Of a stretch of DNA of 64,000 nt, positions 46,837-55,870 are shown in pieces. The position numbers and the translations under genes were made by a program. The stretch's first letter is position 1; each line of letters opens with the position of its first letter. Under the pieces are notes generated by a model. The model did no database searches. It worked only from the letters and a program-made list of their open reading frames with translations, and was not told where the DNA came from. Source of the stretch: Kappaphycus alvarezii (taxonomy: Eukaryota > Rhodophyta > Florideophyceae > Gigartinales > Solieriaceae); the NCBI GenBank assembly GCA_002205965.3, contig NADL03000765.1:1-64000 (forward strand), in the 5' to 3' direction.

Positions 46837-47670
46837 CGGTTCCGCTGCTTTTTCGCTTTCTTGTTGCTCTAGTTCGAGATTTTCTTACACTTGCATTTTT
46901 TGCGTTGTTGAATTTTTGGAAAACTTTTCCTGACAGGTTTACTGTAAGCAATATCATGTACTGTACATGTGGGCTGGAGTGCCAAGTACAGGAGAGTATC
47001 TGTGGGCTGGAGTGCCAGGTACTCTAAACCCCATTGTTCTACGCAGGTCGCGGTTACTGATTGGAGAACTAGGTAACCGGGAACTTGGGGGTGCAGCCTA
47101 GTCTGCGTTCTCTAGGTTATTCTGTTTAGGTAACGTGCAGGCCTCACGAAGCTGCGTGATCTTTTTTAGAATACTTAGACTGGACAGTTAGTCTTAACTA
47201 AGTTTCCTTAGTAAAGCCGTACTTCTGACCAAGTCCCCATTTGAGGGTCCCCTCACAGTATTCCTATACAATCCTATTGCACTCGTTGACTGTTAGTTAG
47301 GTGCACCGACTGGGTCACGGGTTCAGGTAACGCTTCATACGGATGACTTTGACTGGACTTGGACTAAGGGGTACGTGCTCAGAAAGGGTATTTTTTGGTT
47401 ATTCGCTAGCTTAGAGTAGGCTTGAGAGGCTTTCCTACAGGGTAAGGACACCGATCGCGGTCTACAGAGTGGACTGGTGGGGATATCCCGAACGGATTGC
47501 TGAGTCACATCGGAGTTTAGGTGTGATTTAAGCTGCTGGTGAGTCACTCTCTTCGCGGGTAGGGAGCCAACCCATCGTCCAGGGACGAATCCCTTGCAGA
47601 TTTCAACTTCAAGTGCTTGTATTCAAGTTGAGGTGTTATTGTAAGGCTTTAACTGAGAGTTTTGTTGAAC
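46837..47670 (+). other. Untranslated leader of the LTR element
   Basis: About 830 bases without a credible gene. It contains a direct repeat, TGTGGGCTGGAGTGCCARG, near 46967 and 47000, and many short frames. Packaging and dimerisation signals would be expected here. Confidence 0.5.
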
Positions 47671-48327
47671 ATGTCTTTCTTCAAACCAAATAAGCCTGTG
47701 TTGTTCGATGGGACTCGAGATGCGTTAACGGTTCGGTCATGGTTGTATTCAGTCGAAAAACACCTGAGACTTATTCAGATGGGCCATGAAGAAGTCATCA
47801 GTGCCCAGAATGCTATCGACTTTGCTTCGACATTCATGACCGGAACTGCCGCGAACTGGTGGTATACAGTTGTGTCCGAGAATGCTGTTCCTTCTACATG
47901 GGAAGCTTTCAAACTCCTGGTTGAGGCAGAGTTTGTCCCCCAGGACAGTATCATTCGAGCTCGCGACAAATGTACCAAGATCCGCCAGAAAACGAGTGTG
48001 GCTGCGTACCTCTCGGAGTTCAGGAATTTGGTTATCAATATTCCCGGTATCAGTGAGTCGGAAAAATTGGCGCGGTTCTGTGAAGGTCTCAAACCCCACA
48101 TTCTGCTGAAGGTTCGTAAAGGAAATCCATCCAAGTTTGAAGCTGCGACTACCATTGCTCTCAACGTTGAAGGAGCATTTTATGGTGCAGATATCTTTAC
48201 TGGCAGAGGTTCATTTCACGCCAATCGAAATGCCTCAGGCCTTCTGCCGATGGAGATCGGAAACCTGAAACGTGAAAACGATGGGCAACGCCAGAAAGAC
48301 TTGATGGAGAACCGATGCTTTACGTGA
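47671..48327 (+). pseudogene. Gag of the 46-kb element, cut at the zinc knuckle
   Basis: The ATG at 47671 (the preceding TTG is not needed) opens a Gag-type capsid: NWWYTVVSENAVPSTWEAFK, then AEFVPQDSIIRARDK and a LARFCEGLKP block, typical of the retrotransposon gag domain. At the end RCFT is followed by TGA where the second Cys of a CCHC knuckle is expected. The codons after it read HKVGC, so the nucleic-acid-binding knuckle is broken by a single codon. Capsid proteins of this type package the element RNA in cytoplasmic particles. Confidence 0.85.
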
Positions 48328-48668
48328 CATAAGGTGGGGTGTAGACCTTGGAAACACAGAAAAGGAAACGGGAATAAAGATAACAGGGGTAGTCCTCGCA
48401 TAGCGGCGGACAATACACAGACAGGATATAGTAATGATTTGAATGGCTTTGACTCGGGAAACTAGTTGGTCCACCAGACTTGGTGAACACTCAGGTGAGA
48501 CCAGTAGTGAGTGTGAAAAGATGTCCCAATGAGCAGAGTGACACTGTTGTGGACATCACCGGAGCTAAATTCTCAGAAGACAGGTAAAAGTCGAGAATCT
48601 CCGAAGCCGAGTCTAATGGAATCACGTCTAGTCATGATGACAGCATCCACACTGATGGACCTATACCA
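48328..48668 (+). other. Gag-protease junction with frame damage
   Basis: The frame continues past the knuckle for about 45 codons to TAG near 48466, then switches. It corresponds to the linker and the start of protease, with no intact frame. Confidence 0.5.
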
Positions 48669-49817
48669 GTGGGGTCTTTGTTAGTACTTGAAGGTAGACT
48701 GAATGTAATAGAATTCAAAGTATTAAAGGATGATGGATGCAATACAAACGTGGTTTCAGCCGAGTTCCTGAAGCGAAATAGGAACTTGTTTGAGATTCGG
48801 CGTGAACGAGTCATTGTTTGCCATTCACAGAAGGGAGTTACTGAGGAAGTATCTGAGATCATTTCCGACGGAACTATTAAGTTAGGCGAACATACATATT
48901 CTTCTAGTTGGGCTGTGTCCCAAACCAGGTATGATGTTCTGTTGGGAATGCCGTGGCATGTTGCCCACAATCCACGTGTCGACTATCGGAAACGAAATGT
49001 GATGGTGAAAGGTGCTTCCATTCCATTGACTGATTCCGATGAAGAAAATGGTATTGATGTGTCCAATTTGGGATTGAAAACCTTTAGACGAATACTGAGG
49101 CATGGGGGTGACTTCGAAGTATTTCAGTTACTTGAAGTTCACAGTATGACAGGAGTGACAGATTCAAAGTTTGATGGAAGGCTGAGCAGATTACTGGATA
49201 ATTTCAAAGAGGTCTTTCAGGATGAATTGCCAAGAGGGCTTCCTCCGATTCGATCAGTTGATCATGAGATCAAAGTGGAGGAAGGAGCAAAGGCACCTCA
49301 TCGACCTTTATTCCAGTTGTCTCCATCCGAACTTAGGGCAGCAAAAGAGTACGTCGAGTCTCTTCTGCGGAAAGGGAAGATCAGTTCCAGTAAATCACCA
49401 TATGGAGCACCACTTTTCTTTGTGAAAGAAAAGGATGGAAAACTTAGAGGTGTTGTCGATTATCGCGCTTTGATTCGCATCACCAAAACGAATAATGCTC
49501 CACACCCTCGTTCTGATGAAATGTTCGATCGACTTGGAGATGTGAGATTTTTCTCCAAGCTTGATCTGAAAACCGGATTCCATCAGATAAGGGTGAAACC
49601 GGAGGACATCGAAAAGACTGCGTTGAATACGAAGTATGGGCAATTTGAATATCTTGTTATGCCAATGGGACTTTGCAACGCTCCTGCTACGTTCCAAACT
49701 TTGATGAACCAGATCTTCTATGATTGCATCGATGTATTCTTGGTTGTCTATATGGATGATCTTCTTATATTCAGTAAGAATGAGGATGAACATTACAAAC
49801 ATCTGGAAATTGTGTGA
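48669..49817 (+). pseudogene. Protease and reverse transcriptase segment of pol
   Basis: The aspartic protease core reads VLKDDGCNTNVVS, where the usual D-S/T-G triad is DDG. RT follows: FFVKEKDGKLRGVVDYRAL, KLDLKTGFHQIRVKPEDIEK, PMGLCNAPATFQ and the catalytic YMDD in VYMDDLLIFS are all intact. A TGA at 49815 ends the frame. Translation continues in the same frame after it with RT thumb sequence (KRLKDHKLYISPKECSFF), so the stop is a point mutation. Confidence 0.9.
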
Positions 49818-50981
49818 AAGAGACTTAAGGACCACAAGCTGTACATCTCTCCGAAGGAATGCTCTTTCTTTCATACTGAGCTTGAGGTATTGGGTATAAT
49901 AGTCGGGAAGGACGGCATTCGTGTCAATCCTGAGAAGGTCGAAGTCCTACAAACTTGGCCGACACCTGAATCTCTAACGGAGTTGAGAAGTTTCTTAGGT
50001 CTAATACAGTTTTTCCGTAGGTTCATTCAGAAGTTCTCAGCAATTGCTGCACCTCTCACTGATCTGACAAAGAAGAGTCGAGGTATTGGGAAATGGGACC
50101 AGCAGTGTGATAAAGCTTTTCAGAAGCTAAAGGAAGCGATGACATTGGCTCCAATTTTAGTCGCTCCTAATTGGAACAAGCCATTTCGTGGCCATGTAGA
50201 TGCTTCACAGCTTGCTGTCGGTGGAACTCTAACACAGTTGGATGAGAATGGAAGGGATCGTGTAATTTCTTTCTATTCAAAGAAATTTTCACCAGCTGAG
50301 TGGGACTACACTGCAAATGACAGAGAGCTTCTGGCTTCGATTAATTTTCTGGGAAGATTCAGGTGCTATCTTGAAGGTTCTGAATTTGAAATTTTCACAG
50401 ACAACCAAGTGCTTAAGAGCATCTTCACAAAACCGAAACTGAGTCAGAAAGAAGCACGTTGGTGGCAAACTCTCGGTAACTTCGGAATCTTTCCCATCAC
50501 ACTGAAGCCTGGAAGAAGTCACGTCTTGGGAGACGCATTATCCAGAGCTCCGCACGTGACTAGAGGAGACCGTGACATCTCAGTGAATGACGTTGAATTT
50601 CCCTACCTTCACGTTGATCAGATCATTCCTCGGTATGGTGAAGACCAGTTCTTTGGTCCAGTGGTAAAAGCCATGCAAGGAGAGTGGCCAGAGGATATGG
50701 TTCAGAAGCAGAAACTTGAAAGAATTCTGCCAATGTTCCGAAAAGCTGGTTCGAGGCTGGTTTACAATGGAAAGTTGTGCATACCAAGAAGGTCAGTTTC
50801 GGATATTTTGCAAATTGCTCACGACTCGAAAGTTGGTGGACATTTTAAAATTTCGAAGACACTGTCCATATTAGATAACTTCCATTGGAAAAATAAGAGC
50901 CGGGATGTTCGAAAGTATTGTGAAGGATGTCTCACGTGTCAGCGTGAGCCATATAAGGACTCTAATAAAAAAAAAAGTTGA
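49818..50981 (+). pseudogene. RT thumb, RNase H and integrase zinc domain of pol
   Basis: Thumb sequence LRSFLGLIQFFRRFIQKFSA leads to an RNase H with its acidic residues in place (HVDASQLAVGG, NDRELLASI, IFTDNQVLK, VLGDALSRAP). The integrase HHCC zinc domain follows (AHDSKVGGHFKISK, then CEGCLTC). The frame ends at a run of ten A residues (50968-50977), where a slip moves coding into the next frame. Confidence 0.9.
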
Positions 50982-51769
50982 CTGATCCAATGCTACTGGA
51001 ATTGCCTGACCGCAGATGGGGTTCATTAGCTACAGATTTCATTGTAAGGCTACACCTGACGAGGAGCGGTCATGATGAGATCACGAATTGAGTTGATCGA
51101 CTTACTCGTCGAGTGCATTTTCTTAAATCTAAAACATCAGATACTGCTGAGGAAAAGGCTCGAGACTTCTTCGCGAACATACTCAAGACCCACAGGTTGC
51201 CTGATGATTTGACCTCAGATAGGGACAGCAAGTTCATTGAAAAGTTTCGGAAGACACTGATGAATCTTTGTGGGGTGAAATTAAGAATGTCGACAAGTAG
51301 ACACCCACAAACAGATGGCGCTTCTGAGATTATGAATAGGATGATTGAGAACTATCCCCGTTGCTATTGCTCGTATCATCAGGATGAATGGGATGAACTG
51401 CTTCCTTCTGCAGAATTTGCATACAACTCGGCTGTGAGCAATGATCTGAGTATATCACCATTGGAGCTGGACTTGGGATGGACACCTAAAATGCCATTGG
51501 AGTTCTTGGCTAGCAGCAGCATACTTCTTCAAAGTTTGGACGACTTTCGTGCCAAGCTCAAGGTGTATCTTGAGGATGCGCAATTTGCCTACAAAGTGGC
51601 AAAAGCTCGGCAAGCTGCATATGCTTCAAGGCGATACAAGGTTACAGATTACAAAGTCGGTTCAAAGCTTTGGATCAATCGCTCGTTTTTTGCAGATTTT
51701 ATTCTAGTTCCCAGGATTCTAAAAAGCTTGGTGCGCGTAGATATAGTCCATTCGTGGTTAAGGAGATAA
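50982..51769 (+). pseudogene. Integrase catalytic core of pol
   Basis: The DDE-type core begins with GSLATDFIV (first Asp) and continues through a TGA near 51091, where related integrases have Trp before VDRLT. The second Asp is in LTSDRDSKF and the Glu in ASEIMNRMIENY, with near-canonical spacing. A one-base shift at TTTTTT near 51690 ends the frame. An integrase inserts the cDNA and makes the 5-bp target duplication observed. Confidence 0.88.
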
Positions 51770-52131
51770 TTGGTAAGAATTCTGTTCAACTGGATCTCCC
51801 TGCTCATTTTAAAATCCATCCTGTCATTCATATCATTAACACCACACCACATTTGGAGCAGCCCGATGACATTGGTTTACCCATTCCTCCTGCACCTGCA
51901 CCGCTTGAGCTGCCTGATTTACCAGAACAGGAAGTTGAGGTTCTATTGGATCAAAAAAAGGTTGGACGCGGTTTCAAGTTCTTGGTTTTGATGCGTGGTG
52001 TGCCACGTCATGAGGCGGAGTGGCAACCAACAAAGGACTTCATTGATGTCATGGAAGATGGATCTGCTGTAGTAACGGAAGCTTTCCAAGAGTATACTTG
52101 GAAACATAATGTACTCCCGCAGTATCATTGA
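51690..52131 (+). pseudogene. GPY/F and chromodomain-like C-terminus of integrase
   Basis: After the shift, SKKLGARRYSPFVVKEI is the GPY/F-type module and VIHIINTTPHLEQP follows. A chromodomain-like stretch (EVEVLLDQKKVGRGFKFLVL, then HEAEWQPTKDFID) closes the polyprotein at TGA near 52131. In chromoviruses this module directs integration to particular chromatin, so AT-rich or repeat-dense landing sites would be expected; that link here is inference. Confidence 0.8.
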
Positions 52132-52149
52132 CGAGGACGTCAATAGTCC

Positions 52150-52163
52150 GGGGGAGGGAATAG
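52150..52163 (+). promoter_or_regulatory. Polypurine tract
   Basis: GGGGGAGGGAATAG lies directly before the right LTR. Its position and composition fit the plus-strand primer site of retrotransposons. Confidence 0.75.
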
Positions 52164-52591
52164 TGTAACAATGTCTCTGTTACACCACTGTGTAATAGAG
52201 ACTTGTTCGCTGTCTCTATTCCAGTTCTCTATTACACAGTGGTGTAACAGGGAAACTGTATCGTCTTGAATGATTTTAGAAATTTGATTTTCCTCCAATG
52301 TTTTTATTTGACGTGGAGCCCCACGTCATCGTTTTTTTTTACCTAGTTATATTCTAGATAGTACAATTCTATAGTTACACCTCTATTTTCTAGTAAGTTC
52401 TACTGAGCTAACAGAGTATAGAATTTCTAGAGTAGAGTTACCGTACTGTCTATAAAAGGGGGGGCTCATCTGGATTCTTGTGGGAATCCAGGTACACTCC
52501 ATACACACTTTGCCCCCGACTTTCTGGAACCCATTACCATCGCCTCTACTGTTCCTATAGCAGTGCCCCGGCTGCCTCCCTCTCTGTTTCA
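52164..52591 (+). repeat. Right LTR (428 bp)
   Basis: The full-length LTR has two neighbouring stem-loops at its start, GTCTCTGTTACAC/GTGTAATAGAGAC (52173-52202) and TCTCTATTACAC/GTGTAACAGGGA (52226-52253). The first is wholly or partly lost in the left LTR. A TATAAAAGGGG promoter element lies near 52452. Confidence 0.93.
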
Positions 52592-52728
52592 ATTAGCCAG
52601 CTTACCTCCCGCGGTCCCCCAAATTTTCCCCCTCTCAGCAATCATACCAGTTGGTAGCCGTTTCGTCCATTGCAGTAGGTCTCACGATTGGCATTCGCTA
52701 GTCTTGTAAAAGTGTTTCACAGTGTTTC

Positions 52729-53050
52729 TGATAGGGGTAAATCGTCGGGAGAAGTGATACTAAGAACCAAATACCAACTACCCAAAGAAGGAGTTGTTGC
52801 AAGCGACAAAAAGCGCTACCGTGGTATCGTTGAAAGAAAAAAAGGAGTGGATAAGGAACACAGTTGAAAGGGCTACAAGCAAGTATGGAAAGGACAGGGC
52901 CTACCACTGATGCTCTGTCAACAGCGTAGGAAAACCTTTTCTTGGGTCTGAAGTTGACTCTCAGCTTCCTACTATTCGGTACTTGACTTTTCCATGAGGA
53001 AGCATTTTACTCAGCTTATATAGACTTTTGGCTACCAATGAAGTCCAAAC
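52729..53050 (-). mobile_element. LTR relic of the 59-kb element family
   Basis: On the minus strand it matches the left LTR of the right-hand element from GGTAGCCAAAAGTCTATATA to CGATTTACCCCTATCA, the shared LTR end. Motifs AGTAGGAAGCTGAGAGTCA and ACCACGGTAGCGCTTTTTG align. No TSD could be paired, so it may be a truncated copy rather than a clean solo LTR. Confidence 0.8.
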
Positions 53051-53149
53051 AAAACTACAGAAGATACCAGGAAATTCATAAAAAAACTTTGTGTGGATGA
53101 TGTACTCTTAAAAAAGATACTTAAGAAACGAACAATCGATATGGTCCTC

Positions 53150-53626
53150 TTATTTCCCATTCTCTACACCAGATCCAAACAACTCCTCCAAAATATCCAT
53201 GCTGCCCAAGCAGTGCCCACAAATATCTGCGAACGGCTGATAGCTCTCTATTTGCTCCTGGGAGATATCTAAACTACTAAAGATATCCCCATCAGGTTCC
53301 AGCGTCGGCACCACTTGTTCCATACTTTCCAGTTCCGGCCCCACCATTGCAATACTTCCCATGCCTCCATTTCCCTTATCCTCCTCGTTCTCGTCCTCAT
53401 CCTCGTCCTCATCCTCTTCTTCATCCTCGTCCTCATCCTCGTCCTCATCTTCCTTATCGTACTCCTCTTCCTCGACCTCATCCTCCTTTTCGTTTACCTC
53501 GTAGAACAATTCCGGGGCTGCCCACTCCTCAAAGATCTCCCCAGCTCCTTCCTCGACTTCCCACTCCTGCCCCTCAGGTAACTCCTCTGCCTCCTCGACG
53601 AAAAAACGACGCACGAATTCGATCAC
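53150..53626 (-). CDS. Acidic protein frame, uncertain
   Basis: A 158-codon frame opens at a GTG with EFVRRFFVEEAEELPEG, passes through a nearly pure Asp/Glu run, and ends ILEELFGSGVENGK. Repetitive GAG/GAC codons could give an open frame by chance. It lies directly upstream (on the same strand) of an LTR relic, as does a weaker Glu-rich stretch at the 39-kb LTR relic, so it could be the 3'-terminal frame of a retrotransposon. A host gene exon is the other possibility. No ATG start was found. Confidence 0.3.
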   Translation of the reverse strand: MIEFVRRFFVEEAEELPEGQEWEVEEGAGEIFEEWAAPELFYEVNEKEDEVEEEEYDKEDEDEDEDEDEEEDEDEDEDENEEDKGNGGMGSIAMVGPELESMEQVVPTLEPDGDIFSSLDISQEQIESYQPFADICGHCLGSMDILEELFGSGVENGK

Positions 53627-54929
53627 TTATTTTTGTTTGTCGGCGTAGGTAGTCGTCACGGTCAGTAGGTCCGAAAGGGAGTAGGGGAATGGCGTTTAGG
53701 GGGGGCGGCGAGTTTTGTTGATGGAGGCGGAGGGGCGAAGGTTGTTCATTTTGGTTGTAAATGGAATGGAGCGATTGTGGATGGAGGATAAAGAGTGTGA
53801 GGGGAAGGGTAGTGTGTGTAGGGGTTTTTGGATATCAAAAAAGTTGGGTAAAATGGGTTTATGGGTTTGACTACACCTTAGAGGTGGACTGGAGTCGGAA
53901 CTGAAAATTAAAATCGAAATTGCGGTTGCTCATTTGCGTGAAAGTTCTACATTAGGAGTGAATTTGATGAAGAAAATAGATAAAAAAGACGTAAAACGTT
54001 GATTTGAGGGAGAAGATACAGTATTAAAATATTTAGGGAGAATAGTAGACAAATTTGGAAAGGAAGGTAAGCGGAGTCAAGGGAAGGATCGTTGTAAGTT
54101 GCTGGATTACACGAGGGGAGGACGATTTCCTGTATTATACGATGGAAGGACCATTATCTGTATTACAGATTCCTCCTACTATCTATGTTTGCGTAGATAT
54201 GCCTCCTTCCTCCCTGGAAACCGCCGTCAAACCCCGTATCTCAATGGAGTTACGCGCCCAAATTCCCCCTTTTCAAGTTAACTAACCCCAAACTTCTCTC
54301 ATTGTATTGAAAGCCAAAACTTCCCCTTTCTCCACACGGCTATCGGACATCATTATTTACAGACTCTATCTAATTTAAAAGTTTACCACAAACCAGGGGA
54401 ATAGCCGAACCCCACCTTTCAAATATTAAAGAACCAAATCGATCATTTTTCTCTATCTAGTTGCAGACTGGTTAAGAGGTTTAGTCAGTCGCAGCCCGAT
54501 TAGAGGGGTTATCCCTTCTAATGGGGCAAGTTCTTTTCCCTTGTGCTTAAATTTGTCGCTCTGAAGATCAAAGAATTACTGTCTGTGCTCGGCGAAGAGG
54601 ACACAGTGCTGAACACTGCTTTGGAGTTGAGGTATCATTACGACGGCTCTATTGCAACTAAACGCGAGTCCATACTTGCCATATGTAAGGAAGTTGGGAT
54701 TGTCGCCCTTGCTGATCATCCGCTCCTCTACAGATTCCCAATCGATCTGTGCATTCGGAGTCCCCCGAGTTACGAATGAATAAATGCATTTCCGCTGCCT
54801 ATGGGCTTCACAGTACTGATTTCGTCGCAGAGGTTATTCTTGCCTACCCCTCCGCACGCCGCCACACCTCGCAAAATAAAGTTGCTGCAGGTGCTACCGC
54901 GACACTCGCAGAGCGCGAGAACCATTGCC
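53627..54929. other. Spacer, no recognised gene
   Basis: Only short frames. Locally C-rich motifs near 54288-54330 (CCCCAAACTT and AAAACTTCCCC) resemble the repeat-edge motif seen elsewhere in the window. Confidence 0.4.
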
Positions 54930-55365
54930 ATTACGGCAATTACTGCGACCAAAACGATATCCTCCTCTCCCCTATCGGGATTGATATCTATGACGCCTTG
55001 GGCGACGACGGCCCGGGTTTCTACCACCGCCTTGCCTCCTACGCTACTTCTCGTCGCGGTTCCTCCCCTCAACAGCTCAAGAGAAGCTTCGCGATTTTGT
55101 TACCCATTTTGCGTGTAGTCTCCAAGGGGGGAAACGTTTGGGTGTTTTACTCTTGGAAGGTATATCCGATCTATCCCATGGTTTTCCAGACAGCCATAAT
55201 CGACTCAAAAAGGGTATACCGACACCGTAAGGGGGAAGGAACTCCAAGTGATGCAGGCGCGACAGTTTTCCAACCACCACCTGCACTCGTAATTAATTTT
55301 TGCAGACCATCCCCACACTTCTGTGCCATACGGCACATCTCGTAAAGATCTACCACCACAGGCCA
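54930..55365 (+). repeat. Dispersed repeat X, copy 2, with a 115-bp insertion
   Basis: It matches copy 1 (45315-45637, inverted) and copy 3 (55690-55870, inverted). A coding-like stretch (DILLSPIGIDIYDALGDDGP) reads openly. The match is broken by an insertion at 55127-55241 flanked by 7-bp CTCCAAG duplications (55120-55126 and 55242-55248). Copy 1 has CTCCAAG once and no insertion. Confidence 0.8.
55127..55241 (+). mobile_element. 115-bp short non-autonomous element with empty site known
   Basis: It starts GGGGGAAACGTTTGGGTG, ends TAAGGGGGAAGGAA and encodes nothing. The ends are not inverted repeats. With 7-bp target duplications it could be a SINE-like or internally deleted element. Related copies lie at 45638-45740 and 45221-45299, with an edge near 57418. 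Confidence 0.75.
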
Positions 55366-55689
55366 TACTCAAAAGCGATCGAGGTTCTCTCTTCCACTGA
55401 GACCAAACATCGTGGCCTTCATCTGGCGGCATCGAAATGCAAGGTGGTAGTCCGCTGCCCTTTCCGCTTCTATTCAGGCCGCATACCCCCCTGATACGCG
55501 ACAAGAATACAGTGCGGGAACTATGGGTTTAAATGTGCCGTTCGGTTCCTAGGCGTACATGGAACAGCACATCCTGGATCATGTACAGTCTCTCGAGCCT
55601 TTCCTACATGCGGTTTTGGACATTGAAAACCCACAGGCCTCATTTCTTTTACTTCGTAATTGGTTTTGAGTATTCGAAGTGAGCTACCT

Positions 55690-55870
55690 TCGGAACGGAG
55701 CGGAAAATCTTTACGAGTTCTAAGGCACAAAAGTGTGCGGAGAATATTCAGGGATCATCTAAGCAGTCAGGCGGCGGGTGGAAACCTGTCGCGCTTTCAT
55801 CTCTGGGAGGTTAAACCCAAAGCGACTAACGAATCGCAAAGTTACTGCTGAGGGGAGGAACCACGACTTC
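55690..55870 (-). repeat. Dispersed repeat X, copy 3 (partial)
   Basis: GGCGGGTGGAAACCTGTCGC and TGAGGGGAGGAACCACGAC align with copy 1 in the same orientation and with copy 2 inverted. Copies 2 and 3 therefore form an imperfect inverted repeat across about 54.95-55.87 kb. Confidence 0.65.

Larger units (their letters stand above)
46437..52596 (+). mobile_element. Complete Ty3/gypsy LTR retrotransposon with chromodomain-like tail
   Basis: ATTAG target duplications (46437-46441 and 52592-52596) flank LTRs at 46442-46817 and 52164-52591. Inside, in order, are a primer-binding site, an 840-bp leader, gag, protease, reverse transcriptase, RNase H, integrase and a GPY/F plus chromodomain-like C-terminus, and a polypurine tract. 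This order (RT-RNase H before integrase) defines Ty3/gypsy. The LTRs differ by only a handful of substitutions plus one 52-bp gap, indicating a recent insertion. The coding part nevertheless has several stops and frame changes, so this copy cannot move unaided. Confidence 0.93.

Noticed and set aside
48300..51100. TGA read as Trp (altered genetic code)
   Set aside because: The intact gene at 10378-11925 ends at TGA, and the first TGA in this element replaces Cys, so point mutations explain it better.
53390..53460. Conserved acidic domain
   Set aside because: The Asp/Glu run comes from a simple TCCTCGTCC-type repeat and cannot support a domain call.
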